In this document: positions 1 to 6,776 of the stretch, in pieces
Layout of the letters: each line of letters starts with the position of its first letter
Numbering within the stretch: position 1 is the stretch's first letter
Assembly (NCBI GenBank): GCA_030740295.1
Contig: JASLXP010000078.1
Location: forward strand, 1-13,730
Length of the DNA stretch: 13,730 nt
Origin: Planctomycetota bacterium
GTDB taxonomy: Bacteria; Planctomycetota; PUPC01; JACPCR01
Direction: 5' to 3'
Notes under the pieces: generated by a model
Databases searched by the model: none
What the model was told of the DNA's origin: nothing
The model's input: only the letters and a program-made list of their open reading frames with translations
Program-made: the position numbers and the translations under genes

Positions 1-94
1 GGGTCACCAGCATTCCGGTGGCATCGGGTGTGATCGCTGGTCGATGCACTGGCGAGCTCACGACCCACCAGGGACATGAATGGTCTGACGAATC

Positions 95-1513
95 TCACTT
101 GTAGTCTTCTCCATTCAGGCTCTGCACAACCGAAACCAGCCACTCGTTCAATGATGCCTTCAGGGTTTCAGCCCTGTCGGGCATTGAGTCAAGCAGGTCT
201 TTGGCCTCCAACGGATCGTCGGCAAGGTTGTACAGCTCAAACTTTACAGGCCCTTTCTTTTGAATGCGGTGGAGCTTATGAGGCCAATTCAGCCAGGCCG
301 AATGACCGGGGAATGAGTCTTCCGGATATTGCTTTGTGATTTCTGCTGCATTCAATCGAAGGCGTTCTTTGTTGTTCGGCTCCTTGCCCTGCTTTTGAGC
401 CTGGAGCAGTTCGGTCATCCATTTCTTGCTGGGAGTGCTCACCCCGCGAATGGTGTAATCCCAGAAGCCCATCGGTCTGGGACGAGATTCCATCTTTCCG
501 TCGATGAGCGGCAGCAGACTGACGCCATCAAGAGGCGGCTGGTCAACCACTTTCACCGCTGCGATATCGAGCAACGTGGGATAGATGTCTGATGTGTTAC
601 AGACGACGTTTGTCACTCGCGGTTTGGCAAAGCGCGCAGGCCATTCAAGCAGGGAAGGGACGCGCAGGCCTCCTTCATAGACACTGCCTTTGTTGGCGCG
701 GCCACCGGTCGTACCGACACCGCGCAGCCCGCCGTTGTCGCTGCAATACCAGAGGATGGTGTTTTCTGTGAGCCCAAGCGTCTTCAGTTCATTGCGGAGC
801 TTACCAAAAGCTCGGTCCATTCCAGTGATTTCTCCATAAAAGTTCGCCAGTTTCCCGGGATGTCTGGAATACAGCGCAAAGTCTTCTTTGGCCGCGATAT
901 GCGGTCCATGCGGCGAGCCGAACCAGACGACGGCAAGAAAGGGCTGCGGTGTTTTTGCCTGAGCGCGAAGAAACTCGATGGCTGCGTCGACGGTGACGAT
1001 CGAGCTCTCGCCTTTGGTCTGCACAGCCACTCCTCTACGACTGAGAATCGGGTCGTTATCGAAAAAGTTGGGAGCGGAGAACCATTCATCGAAACCGGCG
1101 GTACCTGGTGTTACAGGGCTTCCTTTGCGTACCGATCCCAGATGCCATTTGCCGAAATGACCGGTCCGATAGCCTGCAGTCTTGAGGGCTTCGGCGACGG
1201 TAGTCTCCTGCGGGCGAAGCGCGTGTCCCCATTTGAAAACGCCATAGCGATTGGGATGACGCCCCGTAAGCACACTCCCGCGGGTCGGCGAACATACTGG
1301 TGCGGCCGCGTAGAACCGGTCGAATCGGAGCGTCTCCGCAGCCATGGCGTCAAAGTGCGGTGTCTTCAGAATCTTGTGACCATTGTAGGCCATATCGCCC
1401 CAGCCCTGATCATCGGCCATGCACAGTACGATGTTGGGTTTCTGCTGCCCGTGGCAGAGGGAGTAGCAGATAAGAATGAAGACGGAAGTAAGAAATGCTG
1501 GCTTACGATTCAT
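95..1513 (-). CDS. Secreted formylglycine-dependent (type I) sulfatase
   Basis: Predicted to hydrolyse a sulfate ester outside the cytoplasm; the substrate cannot be told from sequence. The 472-residue product starts with a signal peptide (MNRK, then a hydrophobic stretch to about residue 20). Metal-binding Asp34-Asp35 lie in ADDQGWGD. The sulfatase signature CSPTRG has Cys74 as the residue converted to formylglycine by a formylglycine-generating enzyme, which is not in this window. Further active-site candidates are Lys122 and His124 (GKWHLG), His202 and His205 (SPHGPH), Asp259-Asn260 (SDNGG) and Lys275. Length is normal for the family and all core residues are present, so it should be active. 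It starts 4 bp after the stop of the upstream oxidoreductase-like gene and is probably co-transcribed with it. Known: such sulfatases are strongly expanded in planctomycetes and often act on sulfated polysaccharides. Inference: catabolic role here. Confidence 0.95.
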   Translation of the reverse strand: MNRKPAFLTSVFILICYSLCHGQQKPNIVLCMADDQGWGDMAYNGHKILKTPHFDAMAAETLRFDRFYAAAPVCSPTRGSVLTGRHPNRYGVFKWGHALRPQETTVAEALKTAGYRTGHFGKWHLGSVRKGSPVTPGTAGFDEWFSAPNFFDNDPILSRRGVAVQTKGESSIVTVDAAIEFLRAQAKTPQPFLAVVWFGSPHGPHIAAKEDFALYSRHPGKLANFYGEITGMDRAFGKLRNELKTLGLTENTILWYCSDNGGLRGVGTTGGRANKGSVYEGGLRVPSLLEWPARFAKPRVTNVVCNTSDIYPTLLDIAAVKVVDQPPLDGVSLLPLIDGKMESRPRPMGFWDYTIRGVSTPSKKWMTELLQAQKQGKEPNNKERLRLNAAEITKQYPEDSFPGHSAWLNWPHKLHRIQKKGPVKFELYNLADDPLEAKDLLDSMPDRAETLKASLNEWLVSVVQSLNGEDYK

Positions 1514-1517
1514 GGAT

Positions 1518-2582
1518 TCAGGTATTGATGCCCGTCAGGTCAAAGCTCTTCACCTTTGCAGGCATACCAGTCTGCAGAGACTCATCCGCGGCCCAACCAA
1601 TGGCGGTGATGTGCAACGCTATTTCCAGATCTTCGGACGGGTGGCGGTCTTCGTTTATGGAATCGATGAATTCAGTAATGATGGCCTGCCAGGAAGATGT
1701 GTGTCCCCCACGATCCTGAAGGGCGTCTTCAAGACCGAAATCTTCAACCAACTGATCGAGGTCCTTTATCGGGCAGAGCTTTTCCTCTTCAACAAAAGCG
1801 CCTTGCTTAAGTTCAAAGAATCCTCTCGTTCCCTGCACGTAATAACCACAAACAGCCGGGTGCCAGGAAAGCACGTCCGTCACAAGCTCCAGAACCCTGC
1901 CAGAAGGGAGCTTCGCCGCCGTAGTGACGCGGTCAGACCAATTGAATTTCGGTAACGTGCGCGAGCCCGGCCCGTACGAAAAGACCTCCTCCACCCTCTC
2001 GCCAAAAACTGTCAAGAGCGGCACGCAGGTGTGCACCCCGTTGGACATCCCGCCTGGCCCTATCATCCATTGCTCGCCCCGCCACGTGAGGGAGCCGTCC
2101 GGATGGTGTCCCAGCGTTTTGCAGTCATGAATGTAGTGTCCCCGGCCGAACGTCAGTTCCCCATAGGCCCCTTTTGCGGCCAATGCCATCATGATCAGAT
2201 TCCTTCGCTCATAGCAGTCGGTCTCGATCATCATGTACTTCTTGCCTGAATCGCGGACCACCTGAATGAGCTCGTTCGCCTCCTCCTCCTCCCTCGCAGC
2301 GATGTATTGGCAGAGCGCATGCTTACCCGCACGCAGGGCCTTGATGGATTGTTCGCCGTGTACCTGGATCGGCGTCGAGAGCGAAACGATGGTGATGTCC
2401 GACTTCAGAAACTCATCGTAATCGCTGAATCGCTCCTCGATCCCGGATTCCTCACCGACCTGATTCAGGAAGTCTTCGTCGATGTCGCAAAGCGCAGTAA
2501 CCTCGGTGTCTGGCAACGCATTGAACAGAGGGATGAAACTCTTTGCCTGCCGCAGCCCGACAAGCCCTACTCGGTGTGTCAT
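1518..2582 (-). CDS. Gfo/Idh/MocA-family oxidoreductase-like protein with degenerate cofactor motifs
   Basis: The 354-residue protein has an N-terminal Rossmann-type half (MTHRVGLVGL, then LCDID near residue 32 where the acidic end of strand 2 belongs) and a C-terminal alpha/beta half typical of the Gfo/Idh/MocA fold. I chose ATG at 2582 because the family's first strand begins there and a GGAG lies 10 bases upstream. The frame stays open to 2726, but that extension reads through a repeat tract and encodes unrelated Trp/Gly-rich sequence. Family members usually oxidise or reduce sugars, inositols or related compounds with NAD(P). Two features are odd: the glycine loop reads GLRQAK instead of GxGxxG/A, and the usual LCEKP reads LCQYI at residues 90-94, removing the EKP lysine. 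It may use an altered mechanism or be non-catalytic. It is the first gene of a unit with the sulfatase. Confidence 0.85.
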   Translation of the reverse strand: MTHRVGLVGLRQAKSFIPLFNALPDTEVTALCDIDEDFLNQVGEESGIEERFSDYDEFLKSDITIVSLSTPIQVHGEQSIKALRAGKHALCQYIAAREEEEANELIQVVRDSGKKYMMIETDCYERRNLIMMALAAKGAYGELTFGRGHYIHDCKTLGHHPDGSLTWRGEQWMIGPGGMSNGVHTCVPLLTVFGERVEEVFSYGPGSRTLPKFNWSDRVTTAAKLPSGRVLELVTDVLSWHPAVCGYYVQGTRGFFELKQGAFVEEEKLCPIKDLDQLVEDFGLEDALQDRGGHTSSWQAIITEFIDSINEDRHPSEDLEIALHITAIGWAADESLQTGMPAKVKSFDLTGINT

Positions 2583-2667
2583 GGTCAGTTCGCTCCAGGA
2601 TTGGCTAAGTGATGGCTTTCCCTTGCTGAGATGAGAATCGAAGCTGGAAAATGGAAACGTCTTCTCT

Positions 2668-2697
2668 GTTATAACGTTCCAGGTCACCATCCAACAA
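2668..2697 (-). promoter_or_regulatory. Candidate sigma-70-like promoter for the oxidoreductase-sulfatase unit
   Basis: On the minus strand a TATAAC element (2673-2668) lies 18 bp after TTGTTG (2697-2692). The -10 matches five of six consensus bases, the -35 only three. The -10 sits in the palindrome GTTATAAC (2668-2675), so a TATAAC also exists on the plus strand and could serve hrpB, though no good plus-strand -35 is seen. Transcription would leave a leader of roughly 80 bases before the ATG at 2582. This is motif matching only. Confidence 0.3.
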
Positions 2698-2726
2698 CCC
2701 AACACTCCAGCTCTCCAATGTCCCAA
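2687..2726. repeat. Five tandem degenerate 8-bp units (NNNYCCAR)
   Basis: Reading the plus strand, five consecutive octamers fill exactly 40 bp: CCATCCAA, CAACCCAA, CACTCCAG, CTCTCCAA, TGTCCCAA. The last five bases of each fit YCCAR, while the first three vary. On the minus strand this reads as YTGGR every 8 bp. The tract lies in the divergent gap between the Gfo/Idh/MocA-like gene and hrpB, ends 5 bp before the hrpB TTG, and includes the candidate -35 of the minus-strand promoter. It is not in a conserved coding region. Function unknown. Confidence 0.7.
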
Positions 2727-2731
2727 TCACT

Positions 2732-5233
2732 TTGACTCCACTCCCCATCGATCCAATCTTGCCTGAGGCGGTCTCTCTCCTCGGTGAAAACTCCGGACTC
2801 GCGATCGAAGCTCCACCCGGCGCGGGCAAGACCACGCGCGTTCCAAGAGCTTTTCTCGACGCGGGCTTCGATAGTAATGGTGAAATCTGGATGCTCGAAC
2901 CGAGGCGACTGGCCACTCGGATGGCTGCGAGCAGGATTGCCTGGGAAATGGGCGAACCGGTCGGTAAGCGCGTGGGCTATGCGATTCGATTTGAAAGCAA
3001 GGTTGGGCCTGAGACAAAACTGAAAGTTGTTACCGAGGGTGTTTTGTTGCGCCGATTGTCAGAAGCGCCAGACCTGGAGGGAATCGCAACGGTCATTCTC
3101 GACGAATTCCATGAACGGCACTTGGAGACGGATGTCGCGCTGGCGTGTCTTCTGAATCTGCAGCGAACGTCGCGGCCGGATCTGAAAATTGTCATCATGT
3201 CTGCCACACTCGATGCACAGCCGGTGGCCGATCATCTTGAAAGCCCTCTCCTGCGTTCTGAAGGAAAGAACTTTCCCGTCGAGATGGAACACTGGCCGGG
3301 GGCGCCGCGGCTGCGATTGGAGGACAAAGTGGCCGATGCGCTACGAAGAATTTCAGGGGCGCAGCAGAACGGCCACATCCTTGTCTTCCTGCCGGGTGTA
3401 AGTGAGATACTCGCCGCTGAAAAAACATGCAGGCCCATTGCCGACGCCTTCAGAATGCGGCTGCTCCGTCTGCACGGCTCTCTCGAAACGTCCGAGCAGG
3501 TAGAGGTGGTGAGGCCTTCTGACTCCACGAAAGTGATACTGGCGACCAATGTGGCCGAGTCTTCCGTAACTATCGACGGAGTTACGACGGTGATCGATTC
3601 GGGGCTAGTAAAGGAGGCAGATATCTCGGCGTGGTCAGGGCTGCCAATGCTGAGGACAACCCAGATCAGCCAGGCCAGTGCAACGCAACGCGCCGGTCGT
3701 GCCGGACGCACGAGGGCCGGCCATTGCATCCGCCTTTACACGCGGCGTGAGTTTGAGGGGATGCAGGAATTCGCTCTGCCGGAGCTTTTGCGCACAGACA
3801 TGAGCGGCCTCGTTCTTCAGTTGAAACAGCAGGGGCTCGAACCGAGCTCTCTTCCGTGGCTGCAGCCTCCGTCTGAAGAATCGATGAGCCGGGCCGAAGA
3901 CTTACTTCGGAAACTCGGTGCGCTGGACGCAGACGCAGGGCTCACCTCCCTCGGCTCAGCGATGAGCAGGTTTACTTCGCACCCACGTCTTGCGCGGATT
4001 CTCTGCGCGGCCGCTTCGGAAGATCTGCTCGATGAAGCAGCACTCCTGACGGCGATCCTTGAACAGCCTGACCCTCGAAGAAGCAGAAGGTGGCGAGGTC
4101 AGAAGCGCGAGTTGCGCGGGCCGGCTCACGTCTCGGATCCACTTTTCATTGCCGAGGAACTTTTCAAGGCCGATGTGCTTGCCAGGGAACGGAAGCGCCT
4201 GCTCCAAACCGCCCGGCAGTATGGCTGCCGAAAAGCCGAGAAGGTCGCAAGGGCATTCACAAAAGCCGAATTCGAAAACTCTCGTGAAGCGCTCCTTAAG
4301 CTCCTTTTGCTGGGCTTTCCCGATCGAGTTGCCCGGAGAGTCAGCAACGATGAGGTCTTGCTTTCAACCGGCGGACGAGCGTTTCTTGCCGAAGAGTCTG
4401 CGGTCCGGGAAGAGGAATACTTGGTCGTGCTCGAAGCCCGGGAGGACATCCGGCGCGGACGCCGTGTTTACGTTTCCCGGGCAAGCGCGATTCAAGCAGA
4501 TTGGCTGTTTGATCTGCCGGGAGATTCTCTAACTGAATCAGAAGAGCTGCGGTGGGATCGGGAGCGCGAAAGGGTCGAGGTCATCGAGCGGATGCTTTAC
4601 GACCAACTCGTGCTTGACGAGCAGACGAAGATCTCGGCCGGTGAGGCTGCGGAGGACATTCTTTTCGAGGAAGCAGTAGAGGCCGGACTGGAGCGTTTCT
4701 TTGGCAAACGGTTGCTGCAGATTCTGGGGCGGATCGCATTTCTCCGCTCCATCGGTTCCGAATACAAAATGCCCGATGCGGACGCGGCGGAGCAGGTTCT
4801 GAAAGAAGCCTGCAAAGGAAAGAGCAGCTTTCGCGAGCTTGAGAAATCAGACTTGATTTCCTTTTTTCTCTACGGTGCTGACCAGAATCTCGTGACAAAT
4901 CTGGATCGTCTCGCGCCGGAGAGTCTGAAGCTGCCCTGCGGCCAGACGGTCACGATTCACTATCCGGAGAGCGGCGCCCCTTGGGCGAGGGCGCGCATTC
5001 AGGCTTTCTACGGCGTGAAGGATACGCCGGCCGTAGCCGGCGGAAGAGTGCCGGTACTCCTGCATCTGCTTGCACCGAATAATCGCCCCGCACAGGTGAC
5101 GGATGACCTGCCGGGCTTCTGGTCAGGAAGCTACGAGCTCGTTCGGAAAGAACTGCAAGGACGATATCCCAAACATCACTGGCCGGAGGATCCGACGAAT
5201 GCGAGACCCGTGCAGTTGAAGAAGAATGTCTGA
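2732..5233 (+). CDS. hrpB: ATP-dependent RNA helicase HrpB (DEAH-family)
   Basis: The 833-residue protein carries the full helicase motif set: Walker A APPGAGKT (27-34), motif Ia LEPRRLATR (55-63), TEG (101-103), motif II DEFH (124-127), SAT (157-159), motif V ATNVAESSVTIDG (271-283) and motif VI QRAGRAGR (319-326), followed by a helicase-associated region and the long HrpB-type C-terminal part. Length matches the family (about 810-850). The start is TTG at 2732. There is no in-frame ATG between it and an upstream TAA at 2672, and LPIDPILPE matches how HrpB proteins begin (short tail, then LP...LPE before Walker A). No clear Shine-Dalgarno is visible upstream. HrpB is widespread and presumably remodels RNA or RNPs; its physiological role is poorly defined. 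It stands alone, divergent from the upstream gene and convergent with the prepilin-like gene 7 bp downstream. Confidence 0.95.
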   Translation: MTPLPIDPILPEAVSLLGENSGLAIEAPPGAGKTTRVPRAFLDAGFDSNGEIWMLEPRRLATRMAASRIAWEMGEPVGKRVGYAIRFESKVGPETKLKVVTEGVLLRRLSEAPDLEGIATVILDEFHERHLETDVALACLLNLQRTSRPDLKIVIMSATLDAQPVADHLESPLLRSEGKNFPVEMEHWPGAPRLRLEDKVADALRRISGAQQNGHILVFLPGVSEILAAEKTCRPIADAFRMRLLRLHGSLETSEQVEVVRPSDSTKVILATNVAESSVTIDGVTTVIDSGLVKEADISAWSGLPMLRTTQISQASATQRAGRAGRTRAGHCIRLYTRREFEGMQEFALPELLRTDMSGLVLQLKQQGLEPSSLPWLQPPSEESMSRAEDLLRKLGALDADAGLTSLGSAMSRFTSHPRLARILCAAASEDLLDEAALLTAILEQPDPRRSRRWRGQKRELRGPAHVSDPLFIAEELFKADVLARERKRLLQTARQYGCRKAEKVARAFTKAEFENSREALLKLLLLGFPDRVARRVSNDEVLLSTGGRAFLAEESAVREEEYLVVLEAREDIRRGRRVYVSRASAIQADWLFDLPGDSLTESEELRWDRERERVEVIERMLYDQLVLDEQTKISAGEAAEDILFEEAVEAGLERFFGKRLLQILGRIAFLRSIGSEYKMPDADAAEQVLKEACKGKSSFRELEKSDLISFFLYGADQNLVTNLDRLAPESLKLPCGQTVTIHYPESGAPWARARIQAFYGVKDTPAVAGGRVPVLLHLLAPNNRPAQVTDDLPGFWSGSYELVRKELQGRYPKHHWPEDPTNARPVQLKKNV

Positions 5234-5240
5234 CCAGGAT

Positions 5241-6011
5241 TCAGCGTGAGTTACCACTCCTGAACTCATGCTTCCAGTTGCCGTGTGATATCCATTCCAC
5301 GTGTGAATCGGCAAAGAGCACGTTGCCGCCAAGTTCGTAATGATTATCCATGAAGTCAGGTTCGTTCCTGTTGCCCGCCTCCATCGCATCCATCACAAGC
5401 CAGACCTTGTCCGCCCGAATATCCACGCTTGCCCGGCTTTTCAGGATGGGTGACCGGAGGCTTTGACCGTCAGACTGGAAAAGATAGAAGCTCAAATACT
5501 CGTAGCTATGCCCCGGCCCGGCAGTTCTACCGCCGACTGCGTTATCTTCCAGCATGGCCTCTGTTTCTACCTGGTTTGCGGTAGAGATGCAGATGAAGAC
5601 CTTCAAGTCATCAACACAGTTCGGGTACAGGGGACGCAGATTGTCCTGTTGATGACTTCTCGCCGGAGGCAGGATGCCCTTCCAGAGATACTCGTAGTGG
5701 TCCAGCGCAGCCCCAATTTCCCGGAGGTTATTCTGGCAGTGCTGGATTTTAGCTCGATCTCGTACATTCACGGCCGCGGCCATGATGAGCAATGTAGTGA
5801 GGCTGATGATTGCGATGACCAGCAGGATCTCGATCAGTGCTATAGCGCGGACTGATGAGCGTTGTCCGAGCCGTCCGGAACGGTGCCTGAATGATTCTTG
5901 GATTGGGCTGTTGGGGCCGCCCGGTCGGCCCGATCTTTTGAGATGAGCTGCTTTGGGTCTTTGAGGAAGCGGAGCAGCTTGGGAAGGCAACGACAGTTCC
6001 TGAGCCGTCAA
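5241..6011 (-). CDS. Prepilin-type N-terminal cleavage/methylation domain protein (DUF1559-like)
   Basis: A type IV pilin/pseudopilin-like N-terminus is visible at residues 56-80: Ala56 at the -1 cleavage position, then IALIEILLVIAIISL with the conserved Glu at +5 (Glu61), and a long hydrophobic helix. After it comes the usual RAKIQHCQNNLREIGAAL segment. Near the C-terminus, GGNVLFADSHVEWI is a variant of the H-X9-DG motif of planctomycete/verrucomicrobial prepilin-like proteins, with DS for DG and one extra residue after the His. The frame opens after TAA at 6047-6045 and the first candidate start is TTG at 6011; there is no in-frame ATG before the helix and no clear ribosome-binding site. 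This gives an unusually long, Pro/Arg-rich leader of 56 residues, so the true start is uncertain or the 5' end carries a frameshift. Role in the cell unknown. Confidence 0.75.
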   Translation of the reverse strand: MTAQELSLPSQAAPLPQRPKAAHLKRSGRPGGPNSPIQESFRHRSGRLGQRSSVRAIALIEILLVIAIISLTTLLIMAAAVNVRDRAKIQHCQNNLREIGAALDHYEYLWKGILPPARSHQQDNLRPLYPNCVDDLKVFICISTANQVETEAMLEDNAVGGRTAGPGHSYEYLSFYLFQSDGQSLRSPILKSRASVDIRADKVWLVMDAMEAGNRNEPDFMDNHYELGGNVLFADSHVEWISHGNWKHEFRSGNSR

Positions 6012-6146
6012 TGCCGGGGCGGTCCAGGTCTGTCTGACTGGCCATTAACATTGCCCAGAAACGACCATAATCAAATGAAAACCTCAGGAATTACAGGAAA
6101 TCACTAAGGCGTTCACCATCTAAACGTCTAAGCATTCTAATTATGA

Positions 6147-6173
6147 GGGTGTGGGCGCTGTCGCCCATCACCC
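6147..6173 (-). terminator. Hairpin just downstream of sodN, candidate terminator
   Basis: The plus strand reads GGGTG-TGGGCG-CTGT-CGCCCA-TCACCC: a 6-bp GC-rich stem closed by a CTGT loop, extended by 5 further pairs across a one-base bulge. It lies 10 bp past the sodN stop codon. On the minus strand the following bases are TCATAATTAG, AT-rich but not a clean U-tract, so termination may be weak or factor-dependent. Confidence 0.5.
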
Positions 6174-6183
6174 AAGTCACTCC

Positions 6184-6645
6184 CTACTTCTTCATATAGG
6201 ATGCTTCGAACGCCTTAAGCGCGCTGCGGAATTTGATGATGTTCGTTGCGTCCAGGCTCTGCTTGGTCTTCATGGCGTACACCAGCATCTCGTGAAGAAG
6301 CGATAATTCGGTCAGATATTTCTTGTGCTTCGCTGAGCCGGCCTGCGCGCCAAGCTTGATGCGCTGGGTCAAGAAGTACTGGGTGACGATGTGCTGAATC
6401 TCCTTGGCGTGTGATTCCTTGTTCGCGATCCAGCGGACGATCTGGTTGTGGTTCTTATCGGCGGCTTTTGAAAGCTCCCCTACCTGTTTAATCGCTTTCT
6501 CAACGGTTGTTATGTGCTCAGCAAGCATGCCGATGCGCATCTCATCGCCGTAGATTCCGCAGGGAACTTCGCAGTGTGACCAAGCTCGTTGTGTAAAGGT
6601 GACAGACACTGAAAAGACGCTGACACATGCCAGAAAAGTCTTCAT
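6184..6645 (-). CDS. sodN: Nickel superoxide dismutase with Sec-type signal peptide
   Basis: NiSOD converts superoxide to oxygen and hydrogen peroxide using a nickel ion held by the N-terminal hook of the mature protein. The hook is present: HCEVPCGIY at residues 24-32 against the canonical HCDLPCGVY, giving His1, Cys2, Cys6 and Tyr9 of the mature enzyme. Before it lies a 23-residue hydrophobic signal sequence ending Ala-Trp-Ser, which fits the signal peptidase -3/-1 rule. Cleavage would free the amino group of His1, which the metal site needs. The mature part (130 residues) is mostly helical and close to the family's usual size (about 117). The start ATG has a strong AGGAG 7 bases upstream (6657-6653). 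No sodX-type maturation protease gene is present. The gene is divergent from the VCBS/ASPIC protein gene and is followed by a hairpin. Confidence 0.93.
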   Translation of the reverse strand: MKTFLACVSVFSVSVTFTQRAWSHCEVPCGIYGDEMRIGMLAEHITTVEKAIKQVGELSKAADKNHNQIVRWIANKESHAKEIQHIVTQYFLTQRIKLGAQAGSAKHKKYLTELSLLHEMLVYAMKTKQSLDATNIIKFRSALKAFEASYMKK

Positions 6646-6665
6646 TGGATTTCTCCTGCAGACGG

Positions 6666-6694
6666 TTGAAACATATGAGATGGAGTCAGATAAA
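6666..6694 (+). promoter_or_regulatory. Candidate promoter for the VCBS/ASPIC gene
   Basis: TTGAAA (6666-6671) and GATAAA (6689-6694) are separated by 17 bp. The two hexamers each match four of six consensus bases or better. Transcription would begin near 6700, leaving a leader of about 75 bases that contains the 15-bp inverted repeat. Motif match only. Confidence 0.3.
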
Positions 6695-6718
6695 TAGCCT
6701 CTGATTCCTTAGTTTCAA
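6691..6718 (-). promoter_or_regulatory. Weak candidate promoter for sodN
   Basis: On the minus strand TTGAAA (6718-6713) is followed after 16 bp by TATTTA (6696-6691), only three of six matches to a -10. The -35 overlaps the left arm of the inverted repeat at 6714-6728, and the -10 overlaps the candidate plus-strand -10, so the two divergent promoters would share sequence. Confidence 0.25.
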
Positions 6719-6728
6719 GCGTCTTGAA
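6714..6728. promoter_or_regulatory. Perfect inverted repeat TTCAAG-CGT-CTTGAA, candidate operator
   Basis: Two 6-bp arms are exact reverse complements around a 3-bp spacer. The site lies in the 131-bp gap between the divergent sodN and VCBS/ASPIC genes and overlaps the proposed sodN -35. A further CTTGAA occurs at 6742-6747, 19 bp after the right arm. The architecture suits a dimeric regulator shared by both genes. No regulator gene is adjacent and the binding protein is unknown. Confidence 0.35.
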
Positions 6729-6764
6729 TAGCGGGCAGGGCTTGAAAACTGTCCTGAATTGGAT

Positions 6765-6770
6765 AGAAGG
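6765..6770 (+). promoter_or_regulatory. Ribosome-binding site deciding the VCBS/ASPIC start
   Basis: AGAAGG sits 6 bases before ATG at 6777. It selects that ATG over the in-frame TTG at 6759, which would overlap this site and has no comparable element upstream. Confidence 0.6.
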
Positions 6771-6776
6771 CTTGAT

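Noticed and set aside
1..94. Possible gene ends at the left edge: a plus-strand tail in frame 3 (stop at 102-104) or a minus-strand start at 77
   Set aside because: Fewer than 35 codons are visible, with no family motif and no clear ribosome-binding site, so neither can be supported.
860..1528. Plus-strand open frame of 222 codons opposite the sulfatase
   Set aside because: No domain or ribosome-binding site; the sulfatase on the other strand has its full active site in the same region.
2583..2726. N-terminal extension of the Gfo/Idh/MocA-like protein up to 2726
   Set aside because: It translates the octamer repeat and promoter-like sequence into Trp/Gly-rich residues; the Rossmann start and a GGAG point to ATG at 2582.
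6120..6140. Three CTAA words spaced 8 and 9 bp apart between sodN and the prepilin-like gene
   Set aside because: Four-base words in an AT-rich stretch are expected by chance, and the units share nothing beyond CTAA.
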